DNA from: Plasmopara viticola
Lineage: Eukaryota; Oomycota; Peronosporomycetes; Peronosporales; Peronosporaceae
Direction: 5' to 3'
Assembly (NCBI GenBank): GCA_001695595.3
Contig: MBPM02000068.1
Span: 310,001 to 374,000 of the forward strand
Length of the DNA: 64,000 bases
Below the pieces are notes generated by a model. That model was given only the letters and a program-made list of their open reading frames with translations, searched no databases and was not told the origin of the DNA. Each line of letters begins with the position of its first letter. The stretch's first letter is position 1. Below are positions 50,063 through 61,851 of this stretch, piece after piece. The translations under genes were made by a program, and so were the position numbers.

Positions 50063-53000
50063 AGAATTGAAATATTTTTATAAAGAATATTTCAAGGATA
50101 ATGCGATTAAGCCAATCAGCCGACGATCGTGTATCGACGAAAGCCTGGTGACATTTGGTGCTTGAAATTGTATTTACGGGTAGGCAAATCGTCATTGAAA
50201 CCACATAATCGAGGAATCATGTTGATCAATGATGCAGATGCTCCTGGAATTACAGTGAGGCGAGTTACGTGGCTTTGTGCGTTGGTAGGTCGATTGAAGC
50301 CTTATCCAGGGAGTCTTGAAGCGCCAATTAGTCTGCACGCTCCGGTCGATGTAATCATTCCTCGACAGTAAGCATGGCTACCGTTAATCGCTTGAGATCT
50401 ACGCAATCTGCGCATCGTCTCTCGATGATTTAAACGAGGTAAAATTCTACAAGGTCTTCAATTAGTAAGACGCATTGGATTAAGTCTGCTTGTGTACGCC
50501 AGAATACAGAGACCAATGGGCTCGAAAACAAGTAATCTTTAGCCTGCCAGAACACAAGGTTGCAGATGCCCCGGTGCTGTAACATTGTGATCTAGAACGG
50601 ATGCTTTCCTTCTTTGTAGTCTTTGCAAGCGACTGTGCGGTCTTGGTGGCACTGATCCAACATCACAAACTTAAGATCAAGCCGATAGCATAACCTATTA
50701 GCACTCCAATAATTTCTGTGATGTGGAAACGGGGGAACTTAATTCTTTTGCGGGTCTCAGCCGTAAGTCTCACGATACTGATCACTTGTCACAATAAAGT
50801 ACTGACCCGAAAAGATATCCTAGCAAGGCTGACTCGTTTGCTTCGTTTGCGAGACAATTTTGGTGATTTGATGTTACCTCGGCGCTTTGAGGTCGTGAGG
50901 TGCAGAACAAGATACGGAGAACGACGTCAGCAAGTACCATTTTGCCTAAGAAGGCTCATTTTATTTTTGTTCATATCGCGTTGAAAATACAAAGCGACCA
51001 GCCATTTGACGATTACAGTGTAAAATGTACCAAGTGATGAGTTCCGATGGGCCAGTGTTAAAAGCGGCAAAGCGTGCCGTATAATCTTCTACAAGCTACC
51101 TGAAGAGAAGATTGTAAGGTGGTGTACCACGGTTTGTTTTTAAAATGATTGGCTGGATAGTATGGACGAAGTGCATATGACCGTTTGTGGTGTACCAGTC
51201 GAATAAGTTGACAGGTACGCGGTAAAATTGACCTCGCTCCAAAACGGTGCCGATTAAAATTGTATCTTAACATTTTCTAAAGAATCGTTAATAGTGTCGA
51301 TCTGGAAAGAGGGATCTTTAAAAACCACTCTCTTAGTAAAAATGGCTTTCGTTAAGTGTTCTTGGTTGGTATGTTTGCGATCAGGGCTTTAATATTCCTT
51401 GATTTTTGCGGCTCAAGAATGCTGAGACTAAGTAGATCAAATGGTGCATTATGCGACTGATTGGATCCCTTCACGATTGCTTATTAACAAAATTATCGGT
51501 GCAATAACTTTGTGGCAGCCTTTTTCTGCATTCATCCTACCGAGTTCCTTGTCTCATCCGTAATATTCGTGTTTTATGTCGGACAAATTGCTTGAATAAT
51601 TGTCTTTTTGGCTCGATTACCACTTCATTAATTTGCCGAAAAAACGGCCCTTGTTTCAGAGCAACCCTCTATACTGACCTACCGGTTTCTTCGCTTTCGT
51701 CCCCAAGCGCATTACACAACCTCACTGAGATGTCCGACTTGACTTAAATAAGCAAAATGCACAATGGCTCCTCGCTGTGACTCGCAGTCTGATTGCAACT
51801 TGCTTTTTTTCTCTGAAAGAAAGAGAACATTATCGATCTGGGTATGCAGTTCTCATGGAGAGTTTTGATCGACAGGTAGCCTGTTGTTTTATGCAAAAGA
51901 ATATACGGAATGTATCTGAAATGCAGAACAGCGCTTTTAAAGAAATTTATAGGTTGAACCAAAGCAGATACTGTTTTACTTAAACGATAACAATTGCTCT
52001 TCAATTCCTTACGGCCAGAGAGAGCAACCAGTCGTTTTACAAGAAATCGTATGTATACTGCACCCCTTCTCTGAACAAGGCGATCTGTGACATCGTCATA
52101 CCAAGAAGCACTTTGTAGTAGATCTTACGCCAACGAAGGTGTAATGACGGCCTGAATCCTCGCAAAGACTTTATAACGGACATAATTATCATCCTCACGT
52201 GTTAAACAAATTATCCGCACTGCTCAGACGACTTGCTAGCTTCTTTGGACACCTGCATTTGTAGCTATCCTTACTGACAAGAAACTAAGGCATTCCATGC
52301 CGTTCGGGCCATTGAGGCAATTCTATTTTCTCGAAGGCTCGGCTCGAGTAGCTCGATATTCCTTATTGCAGAGTCTAAGATGTCAGAACTTATAATTTTC
52401 ATCGTTGAAAAAAAAGCTTATTTTTCCGAATAAAAGCTACTCAAGCGGATGCGATCAAAATCTACCAGGAGCGCATTACGTTTGCACTCGCTTTTTGTAA
52501 TGGCTTGGCTCAATTTATAGCACTCGTTCGTGGGAATACTCTTCAGTAGTTCGTATCGCGGGAACACGCAAATCAGCAGGTATGAGCAGAAATTATGATT
52601 TTCGCCAACGTTCGAAATTTCAATAAAAAAGAAGATGTTGGAGCCCCGTTCGTGGCTACAGTTTTAATCCCGTATACGCAAACGTGGTGCGATCACCACC
52701 GTGTCAGAGTTATTCAACCCGCCAGCACATACTCCACTTCTTTTCGTACTGCTGGAGATCAAATGGTTTTTGATCTCGGAAGAGTGGGATCACTTTCTGA
52801 TAAAACACTCACTGCCGCAGTTGCTAAAGACCTAAATTTGCTGGCATATTGTCGCCATTGAGGGGCAACGCACTAAATGGACACTTAAGGGTCGTCAATA
52901 AAGCCGATCATTTATGATTGAGATTTGTCTTCGACTTAACCCACTTCAGCCGGTATTCGATCGTCGATCATATACCGACAACGTCTTAATGATGCGAAAA

Positions 53001-53715
53001 TATAAAATGTATGATTTGATAATGCAACCTATGTATTTCGTCAATCAGTGTTGCAACAGGCTACAGAAAATACCAAACGGTAGAATGACCGACAATATGA
53101 AGTCGAATCTGGATAATATAAAGGCGCTTATCAGTGTGCTGTTTCTGTGTACAGTGCAATTGATGTATTTTTTATCTACCGAGCTACTGTAGCATACATC
53201 CGAAACAATGCAGCCTACACACAGCTGCTCTATGACGCAGGCGAATTCACGCCAAATGAACATATCGTTTCAACGAGGAGCTTCGCGTGCTGGATTATGA
53301 TCAAAAGGTACGCCGAATAAGAGTGGCAAATGTGCTCGTGCTCAAGTGTATAGCATGCCAAAACACATCACAATTGCTCTGGTGCGACGGCACTTCTATC
53401 CAGATTAACTATTCGTCACCACCATGTATAACATTTTGTAATCAAGATTTGAGCCCTCATTTTAAGTAAATATATACGAGAAGCCAGGGTCTACATCAAA
53501 GTTTGAGAATATTGCAAAAGGTACCTCAATTGAAATTGTTCACTAGAATGTAATACATTATGTACAAAGTCCTGGTTTAAATCTAGATATTTGGGAAAAT
53601 ACACTTTCTCAGGTAATTCTGCTTTGAGAAATGGCCTTGTTTGCGTCTAAGCCTAAGTTCAAACGTCGAATAACCCTTTGCGTCAGATTTAGTTGCTTCT
53701 CCTTTTAATTCTATC
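50063..53715. other. Intergenic, no supported gene
   Basis: Some plus-strand frames (50718-50984, 52595-52861, 52914-53192) reach 88-92 codons but show no motif that I recognise and have stops on both sides. Probably decayed repeat. Confidence 0.45.
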
Positions 53716-53720
53716 AATCT

Positions 53721-53952
53721 TGTTGGTTTGTTGATAAAAACCAAAGTGAATGTGTTTAGGTCCTTAGTTTTCTACCCTGTGCCACATCTGAGCCTATGAT
53801 CATTCTAGAAGCTTCTGAGGCAGCCTTATTTATCCAGACCAATTAACGACTACCATTATGTCCGCGATCAATTCGTAACCATGATAATAACTGTGAACAT
53901 TACCGTGATACATGTGACGTCATCCACGCACATCCACTGGTAAATTTCAAAA
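53721..53952 (-). repeat. 3' LTR of the copia element
   Basis: Matches 58079-58317 with scattered substitutions and small indels. Outer end TGTTGG (plus strand) adjoins the AATCT target duplication; the inner end is mutated from the TGTTG form and adjoins the polypurine tract. Confidence 0.88.
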
Positions 53953-54009
53953 CTCCCACTCTCCGCTAATGTTATATTTGCTTTGAATCTTGCTTCTTGA
54001 TGCCTGTCT

Positions 54010-55513
54010 TTACGCGTAGAAACTTGTCCCGAGAGCCTTGGTAAGCATGTCCGCGAGCTGATGCTTTGTGTCAACGTAGTCGATTTGGATCGTTCTGTAT
54101 CCAACGTTATCTCGCGTAAAGTGATGCTTGATGTCGACATGCTTACTTCTGGCATGATATCTTGCATTCTGGGACAGTCCTGTTGCCCCCTGGTTGTTTT
54201 TCCAGACTTGCGTTGCATGATCTTTGCCCATGTCCTTTAACATCGCGCTTGTCCACTCGGCTTCTGCTGATCTCAGTGCCACCATTCCTAGAGTGTCAAA
54301 TTGAACACCACCGATCCATAACTAATTTTGTCCATCACAACAGATACAGATCGCCTGTATTCGATGTTGCTTCCTAATTCTGCGTCCGCGAATGCTTTAA
54401 ATATAATGTTGCTGGTCCCTCCTTTATATACAATTCCATGCAGGCGCGTTGACTTCAAGTATCTTGGCACACGAATCGCGGCTTGCCAATGCTGTATTCC
54501 AGGAATCTCGAGAAATCTTGATCGCTGCTTAACTACGTAGGCAATGTCCGGTCTCGTACATGTTGATATGTACATGAGATAGCCGATGAGATAGCGATAT
54601 GGCTTTGACTGCAATTCTGTAGCTTCTGCATCTGTTTTCGGCAATTGCTTTTTGAAAAACTTGAGATCGAAGGCACATGGGTTATCGGTCGTCTTGGCGT
54701 TCTGCTGACCAGGTTGTTGCGTTACATCGTCAATGTAACGCGTTTGCTTGATCATGAGCGTTCCGGCTTTCTTGTCGTGTTCAAACTTTATTCCCAATAT
54801 AAATTTTGCGTTACCAAGCTCCTACATTTTCAACACTCTTGAGGGCATCTTTGGTCTCACGGATGTCGCGCGAGTCTTGGCTGCAGCTATCATATCGTCC
54901 ACATAAAGGCAAACGTAGATGTGCCTGCTCTCAGAGAGCTTTAGATAAATGCACTACAACTCTTGAAGCCATTTGAAACGAAGACGCCATGAAAAGTTTT
55001 ATTCCAGGCGCTGACTGCTTGCTTTAACCCGTAGATGGCCTTATTTAGCAAACAAACGTGATCTCCAGTAGTCTTGACTTCAGACTGTACTTCCATATAG
55101 ACTCGATCGCTTAGCTCACTAATCTGAATAGCAGCGTCTGCATCCAGCTGTTCCATTTCGCTGCGAGGGAGTACGTTTCAAAAAAATCCCACACCGTACT
55201 TTTGTTCAAACCCTATTACGACAAGCCACAAGCCGAGCCTTGTAGCGAATAACTTGGCCGTTCTCTTAGAGGACTCATCGACCATTAATCGGACGAGCAG
55301 CTCCACGTGGTACAAAGATTAAGTGCCATTCTATTCATGTGGTAATAGTTCCGTCTTCATTGCTGCTTGCCATGCCACTGCTTCATCACTTGCAACCGCT
55401 TCAGCGTATGTGTTCGGGATGCCAGCGCCGCGTCGATTTTCGCCGCATAAGCCAACACTACTTCGGCAAATAATCCATCTTTGTCGACTTTTGGGCGCTA
55501 TGGAGACGGTCAT
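54010..55513 (-). pseudogene. copia reverse transcriptase and RNase H, broken
   Basis: Minus-strand pieces in order: an RT start with WQAAMKTEL (55380-55330); LNKAIYGLKQAVSAWNKTF (about 55060-54990), the RT fingers block; a palm/connection segment with PYRYLIGYLMYISTCTRPDIAY (54610-54540 region); and RNase H with SAEAEW (54270), NNQGATGLSQNARYHARSKH, then DYVDTKHQLADMLTKAL near the end (54040). In-frame stops and frameshifts separate these pieces. Confidence 0.88.
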
Positions 55514-55867
55514 CCTTCACTTTCTTCCGATTTTCTTTCATCATCCAGCTCAAGCTGTCTTGCAGTGATAAAGTTGACTTTCGAGAACGCCTTGATCGCT
55601 CTGAGCCCGGACTAAACATTAAATGGTTCTTTTATGTATACGCGGGGGGTAATAGTCTGTCAGCTTTTGCCCAGTTGCTATATGATCTTCGAGTGCTCGG
55701 GGTCGCTCCAGATTAATATTGCGCTCTTATTCGACATCATCTATCTCAATATCTTGCGTAGACTCCTCGACACAGTTCATGGGTTTGTTTATCACCGGCC
55801 GTCGCTCAACAAGCAAATGGGTCGCTCCTAGCTCGGTGTTTTGATTATACCGTTATCTTCACGCTCA

Positions 55868-57230
55868 TCAAGCTAGACAGATCGTGTTATCTTGATTTTT
55901 TTTAAATTCCAAAGCATGAACACGATAACCCTTCGCGTTTTCAGCATATCCAAGAAGCATACACTCATCGCTCTTAAGGTCGAGCTTCGTTCTTTTAGTG
56001 CTGTCAACGTGAGCATGTCCTTGGGGCCCAAACACACGCAGGTATTGCATTCGTGGTTTCTCCTTCAAACTTATTTCGCACGGCGTCATGTCCCTTTGTT
56101 CGTGTTCACAAAACTGTTAATCAAATAGACTGCAGTGCTTGCAGCTTCCGCCCACCAAATCATTGACATGCCCTTGCATGAAAACATGCTTTTGTCTTCT
56201 CCATGATAGTGCGATTCGTCCGTTCCGCTACACCGTTTTGTTGGGGGCTGTAAGTACAGCCCACTGATGCATGATACCATCCCGGGAGCCCATGGCTGTG
56301 GCCTTCTTGTCCACAGATTTCGTTCCATTGTCAGAGCGAATGCATTTGATTTGCTCTCCCCATTGCTTTTCGAAAATTTTCTTGTACTTGGCGAGCTTCG
56401 CGGCGTCCTACTCCTCAGGAAGTAAGTAACAACGACACGAAAAATTCATCCACTTACATTTTCCAACTTTGAATATGAAGTAGAAGATATTTTTTATCGG
56501 AAATCGTTTCGCTCGACGCCGTCAAGTAAACTTTAAACTGGACACGACTTATAATTTCAGCATAGTGGGTGTAGTATTAGACTTTGCTCTGTAAGCACTT
56601 CGAAAAAGTGCAGACTATAAAGTCATCATTTTCCATCAATACCGTTTACATGGGTCCCTTATGGGTCCCTTCACATCTGTATGAGCTAGCTTTAATACAC
56701 GCGATGTCTTGAATATTGATTGTGACGAAAACAGCGATACGGTCGGCTTACTTTTCATACATCCACTGCATATAGTCTGTCCCTTACAATTTTACCGAAA
56801 TGGCTTAATTCCACGGCGTAAAGCCGGCACACCATGTGTGACACGCAGAGTTTTGACCACGCCGCTCTCGCTTGAGTGTCCCATGCGCGCGTGCCATAGC
56901 TCCCACTGATAACCAGCGCCGACGTACTCCACAAAGCGCGCTTTTTTAAGCTTGCAATCAAGAACGAAAGCTTTGTCGACCTTTTTGCCAGAGCTTAAGC
57001 CTTATTCTTGCCCCTGAAACTCCACACGTCCACGTTTGCAACTTTTCCAACCGTCTATCGAGTCCTGGAATGTTTATAACATCTAGCATCCTGATGTGCT
57101 TACTGCTCGTCCTAGTCAGCTTTACAGTTCCTTTACCAAGAACACGCCGTTTCTTGCCGTCTGCGATGATCATATTGATGCTCAAGATCGTATCATCAAA
57201 ATCAAATAGGTCTTCACGGTATGGTGTCAT
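55868..57230 (-). pseudogene. copia protease and integrase, broken
   Basis: At 57230-57040: MTPYREDLFDFDDTILSINM and IADGKKRRVLGKGTVKL, the usual protease-to-integrase linker (aspartic protease remnants just upstream). Integrase follows: remnants near 56328-56090 ending in AEAASTAVYLINSFVN, and a C-terminal domain at 56089-55868 with LRVFGPQGHAHV, SDECMLLGYAENAKGYRV. Frames are interrupted, and a segment around 56400-56700 has little recognisable sequence. Confidence 0.8.
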
Positions 57231-57257
57231 ATACTGTGTCGCACCACTATCGATCAG

Positions 57258-57743
57258 TTATCCATCAAGCCAATTTTCGCCAACGTTGAATCTTGCGTCT
57301 TCATCAATGCCATCGCTTCCACCTAGGTAGTTTTGCTTCATGTATCCAACTCGATTACACTTGAAGCACTTTCCCTTATAGACACGTTTACTCTTCCTTG
57401 GACCGTAATCATTTAGTCCAGGTCCACGATTGCTTCTAAGCCGCCCATCGCTTTCGTGGACAGGAAACGCTTTCTTCGTCATCTCCTCCTTTTGCAACCG
57501 CTCATGCTCCTTCAACGCCTTCTCCTTGACCTCGATCAGCGTGATATTCTTAGCGTTTTTCAAAATCGACATGATCAGCTCATAGTCTGTCGGGACGCTG
57601 CTCAGCAGTACCACTAGCTGTCGCAATTCGTCAACAGGCTCTCCAAGTGACTTAAGGCCGACAACAAGTTCGTCAAACGCATCCAAATGCTTGGATATAG
57701 TCGAGCCACTCTCCATCTTAAATTTATGTAGGCGGCGCGTCAT
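57258..57743 (-). pseudogene. copia gag with damaged zinc knuckle
   Basis: A UBN2-type gag region: FKMESGSTISKHLDAFDELV, LVVLLSSVPTDYELIMSIL. It is followed by a basic stretch and CFKCNRVGYMKQNY, where the usual CCHC knuckle has its His and last Cys replaced by Tyr. The frame was originally longer at its 5' side (gag-like sequence continues toward about 58040). Confidence 0.85.
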
Positions 57744-58078
57744 CTCGACACAGTTGTGAAGCGTGGTACGATTGTAGAGCTCTCGTAGAATGCTCTAAGC
57801 GTGCAAAGCTGTCGATGCAGACCGAACCTTGGTATTGTGCTGTGGCTCGAAACCCCGGGCGATGGTTCCCAGTGCCTTGGCGGCGTTGAACAGCCAAGTA
57901 TTCATCATCTTCTCTTCCCCTTAAACATTTGAACGTGCACCAACAATTCCTTTCGTGCCAGCGTCATTCGCATGTTAAACTCCCAGTGGAAGTAGTTTTC
58001 ATTTAGTAGGACGATTTCGGTTTGCTTGGACGTCATAGCTGCCGTGCTGGGTAGATTTCTTGGTGCGGCTGTTAATTT

Positions 58079-58317
58079 GTTTGATTTGTTGGGAAAAACC
58101 GAAGTGAATGTATTTAGTCCTCAGTTCGCTACCCTGTGCTATATCGAAGCCTTTCCGTCTAGATCATTTTAGAAGGTACTACAAGCAACCTTATTTATCT
58201 ACCAATCAACGACTACCATTATGCCCGTAATCAATGTCCGTTACCATGATAGTAAATGTAAACATCACCGTAATAGTTGTGACGTCACCCACGCACATTC
58301 AGCGGTGTATCTCAACA
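58079..58317 (-). repeat. 5' LTR of the copia element
   Basis: Minus-strand start TGTTGAGATACACC at 58317, ending CAAATCAAACA at 58079. Paired with 53721-53952. Followed on the outside by the AATCT target duplication at 58318-58322. Confidence 0.88.
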
Positions 58318-58322
58318 AATCT

Positions 58323-58940
58323 GAACTCGCAAGGGTATTTTGCAATAAAACGTGGCTCTTTGGGCACGCAATCATTTCCATATCCAACTGATTCACTTGA
58401 ACTGCAAATAGATTTTGCAATATTTTGACACTTCCTTATTCAATCAAATCACTCGGATCGCATATCCAATTAATCGATTTGAATTTGGAGGTGTTTGCGA
58501 AGCAATACAAAGGGAAATTCGACGTTTGGTTTGAAGCTCACGCAGAAACGAAAGCCGTTTCCAAAGCTGAGACGCAATTGGAACATGTTTTTTCTAATTG
58601 GAGCGACAGGATTGCTCGGCGCGCCAATTGTGTTGTAGTTGGGTCTTGGCCTCACATTCCATATGGCTTCATGTGAAAAATTTCCCATCAAAGTGTAATT
58701 TACCGATTGTCTAGATTTATACCTACACTTTATATCACATTCTGGTAAAAAAATTCAATTTGAGTAACCTTTTGCACTGTTCCTTAGTTGAGAAGCTTTT
58801 ACACACTATACTATCGATGCGAGTGCATAAACATTCAGTATTACTATCGACCCCTCTTTAGTCATTCAGTCCAGGAATTTTGCGCAATTTTTCTTTTTTT
58901 TGCAGTTGACCAAAAGTTGGTTCAACTCGGTCTCATTGGA
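58323..58940. promoter_or_regulatory. Upstream region of the UBA/AGC kinase gene
   Basis: Contains an initiator-like TCATTCAGTCCAGGAATTTT at 58862-58881, about 60-80 nt before the start ATG, fitting the oomycete initiator type. A splice-acceptor-like CTTTTTTTTGCAG just before 58906 could end a 5' UTR intron. Frames at 58425-58676 (+) and 58470-58691 (-) have no recognised motif and are left unassigned. Confidence 0.35.
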
Positions 58941-61851
58941 ATGAGCTCCGCTGCCTCCTCGTCGGCCGAGAGCGATGTGGAGCTAATGCGTACAATTTTG
59001 GGTGAGCATGTTCCACAAAGCGTCATTCTCACGTGTTTGAATGCGTGCGCCTTCGACGTCAGTGCGGCTTTGAACTGGTACTTTGCGGAGGTCGCATCGT
59101 CTCCTGCTGCTTCTCCTTCCTTGGCTTCAGAGCAGCAATTGGTACTGAGCGAGACAGCAACCTCTCCCAATTCTCTTAGCATCCAATCAGGACTCAGTTT
59201 CACGCTCCATCCACGTGCCTGGCAGGGCATGGTGAGTAAGTCGGAGGCCTATTACGCCACACTCACACGGGGGGACCCAGCTTATGACCTACTCACACCT
59301 AGCAATGAAAAATTTCTGACAATTCGCTTACGCAAACGTGGCTGGCGTACGGGGACTTTTCTAGGACCGCCGTCGCCTGCCACCCAAAGACCTTTTTTTG
59401 CGAATGGAGATGTGGTGACGCTCGAGTGCAATGGATTGTGGTTGAAGGCCAGTTCGCTTAATAAAATCTTGCAGTGGAAAGCGCCATCGGAAGACGATCG
59501 CAATAAGTTTGTGATTCGTGGCCTACCACTGGGCAAGAAGTTGGCCCCCGGGGACTACTTTTTCCTCACGAGCTACAAGTGGAAAGACAAGGAGATTGTG
59601 CGCAAAGACGAGCGTCCCGTCGGGATCAGCAGCTACAATACGAATGTACATCGCTGCTTTCTCGGGCTCGATCGTATTAAGACGTAGGGTTGGATATCGT
59701 GAGGTTTGCTCAGCTAGCGATTGACTTTGATTCTCCTCTTGCTTGCTCTACAGGGCAAATCAGCGCTTGTATTTATACGCAAAACTCACGCGAAACGCGC
59801 TTAACAGTATACCAAAAGCTGACGATCCAATCGGCGTCCATAACATCTTGCTCAGTGTCATGGGAACACCCGTGCAATCTGGGAGTAACACTTCGCAAGC
59901 ACCGTCACCAACGGTACGTAATTATGGGTTAATGATGGATAAACTCCAAGCTCAGGACGTTTCTGGTTCGTTGTTTTACGACTGCAATGTTTGCTGCAGC
60001 ATTACAACGACTTGTTGTCGGATGAGATTCAAACGACACAGGTCAAGATTGATCAAATGGAGAATATTATTGGTTCCAACGTTTCTCGCGATCACCTTGC
60101 CTATATGTTGGATGGTGCAGGTGGAGACGTGCAGGTCGCTCTAGAGCATTATTTCATGAGTCTGTCGGCAGAGACGGGACCAGCAATCGCAACGACTATC
60201 ACATCTACTAGTGTGCCCCCATCAGCACAGACGCGGGTCGTACAATCGGCAGCCAATTACGAGGAGGCTCAAGCTCGTGCATACGCGGAAGCCAAAGCAA
60301 ATCACGACTCCCGACCGCTCAGCCAGCTCATTTTGGGTATCCCATCTATATCGGACCCATTACCGTCGTCTAACACGGAGCCAATGACAAAACCACCTGG
60401 TACCACGTCGAAGGTCAAGCATGGCGTTGTAGTAACACCTCCACACTCAGCGTCTGTTGACGTTACAAGTACTCATGTTGGCGAGCCGTCACCTGGCATG
60501 CTCTCCCCTGTGTCATCACCGAATTCGCTGCCAATGTCTTCACCTGCCACTGCTTTATCCAATAGTAGCGTTGCTTTTGCTTCGATAGCTGATTCTGGTG
60601 GGGCTGCGGTGCCTCAAAAGACCAAAGATGAAGTTTGTGTGGATGCGATGGACTACCAAGAAGGAAGGTTACAGCAAACAACGCAACCGGAGCAACAAAT
60701 GCTTCATCCAGAGCATCGAGACAATGCATTCGAGACGGATTTTGAGGCAAATAGTGGACGGGTGGAGGCGCTTACGATTCAGGATTTCGAGATGCTGAGT
60801 GTACTAGGCAAAGGCAGTTTTGGAGCTGTGATGTTAGTGCGATTTAAAAAGGACGGACGTGTGTTTGCTCTGAAAATTATCAAGAAGAATAACATGGATC
60901 AGGCGGACGTAAAAAATGCGATGGAAGAACGACAAATTCTGCAACGTATTGATCATCCATACATTTGTGGACTGGTCTTTGCCTTTCAGACCAATAAACG
61001 ATTATATCTTGGCATGAAGTACTACGCAGCTGGAGACTTGTTTTACCACTTGAACATGAAAGGCCAACTCAGTGTGAAGGATGCAAAACTGTATGGAGCT
61101 GAGCTTGTGTTGGCCATTTCATATTTGCATGAACTCAACATACTTTATCGCGACCTCAAACCTTCAAACGTCATGATTGATTCCGAAGGTCACATCGGTG
61201 TGGTCGACTTTGGTCTATCAAAGCAGCATATTTATGGAAGCAACTTTGGTGTAAAGACCCTGTCAGGTACGGCTGAATATGTGGCCCCAGAAGCTCTCGC
61301 ACAATCCGCGGACGGGTCTCGTAATTACGGCAAAGCCTACGACTGGTGGAGCCTTGGGATTGTAATTGTACGTGCTTTGATGTGGCTGTTTTTATGTCAC
61401 GTCTGATCTTTTGTATGTCTTGGCTCTAATGCAGTATGAAATGTTGGTTGGTGAGTCGCCTTTTTACGACGAAAACGAGCATACGATGTTAAGTCGAATT
61501 GCGTACTCGGATGTGGTGTTTCCGACGGACTTTCCTGAAGATGCACATGACTTGGTTAGAGGCTTGCTTTCCAAGGATCCAAAGCGGCGGCTTGGAGCGG
61601 AATCCATGGGCGGAGTGGATGCTATCAAGCAATGCCGATTCTTTGAACACATTGACTGGGAGAAGCTTTTACAACGAGAAGTTAAAGCTCACTGGACGCC
61701 AAAACTTAGCGGAGAGACTGATACTAGGTACGTGGACCCAGAATTTATCGACGAGGGCCCACCATCAGCAGCCTACGACCCAAGTGCTGATACAGGCAAT
61801 ACGCTTAGCAAGCGTTTTAGTCAATTTTCATTCAATCACAATCTCAAGTGA
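58941..61851 (+). CDS. AGC-family Ser/Thr protein kinase with two UBA-like repeats
   Basis: Four-exon model: 58941-59683, 59754-59913, 60000-61367, 61435-61851; introns 70, 86 and 67 nt; 895 residues. UBA-like repeat 1 (about 11-50: VELMRTILGEHV to AALNWYF) and repeat 2 (about 318-355: MENIIGSNVSRDHL to VALEHYF) are visibly related. Between them lies an unrecognised, probably beta-rich domain (GDVVTLECNGLWLKAS, NKFVIRGLPLGKKLAPGDYF). A Ser/Thr/Pro-rich linker leads to the kinase (about 564-830): LGKGSFGAVMLV, ALKIIKK, YRDLKPSNVM, VDFGLSK, LSGTAEYVAPEAL. The C-terminal tail carries the AGC hydrophobic motif FSQFSF (885-890), so PDK1-dependent activation is plausible. It is probably cytosolic. 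The weakest join is the first intron (donor GTAGGG). Without it, a short UBA protein would stop at 59687 and the kinase would need a separate start. Confidence 0.88.

Larger units (their letters stand above)
53721..58317 (-). mobile_element. Ty1/copia LTR retrotransposon, structurally complete but mutated
   Basis: About 4.6 kb, minus orientation. LTRs at 58079-58317 (5') and 53721-53952 (3'), with TGTTG/CAACA-type ends. A 5-bp target duplication AATCT lies at 53716-53720 and 58318-58322. A polypurine tract GGAGAGTGGGAG abuts the 3' LTR (about 53953-53965, minus strand). Internal order is gag, protease, integrase, RT, RNase H, the copia order. The LTRs have many differences by eye, and the coding region has several stops and frameshifts, so the copy is old and inactive. 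Confidence 0.9.

Noticed and set aside
59688..60000. Treating the UBA-like protein (ending 59687) and the kinase as two genes
   Set aside because: A phase-consistent splice at 59684/59754 and 59914/60000 gives one open frame, and the second UBA-like repeat lies on the kinase side.
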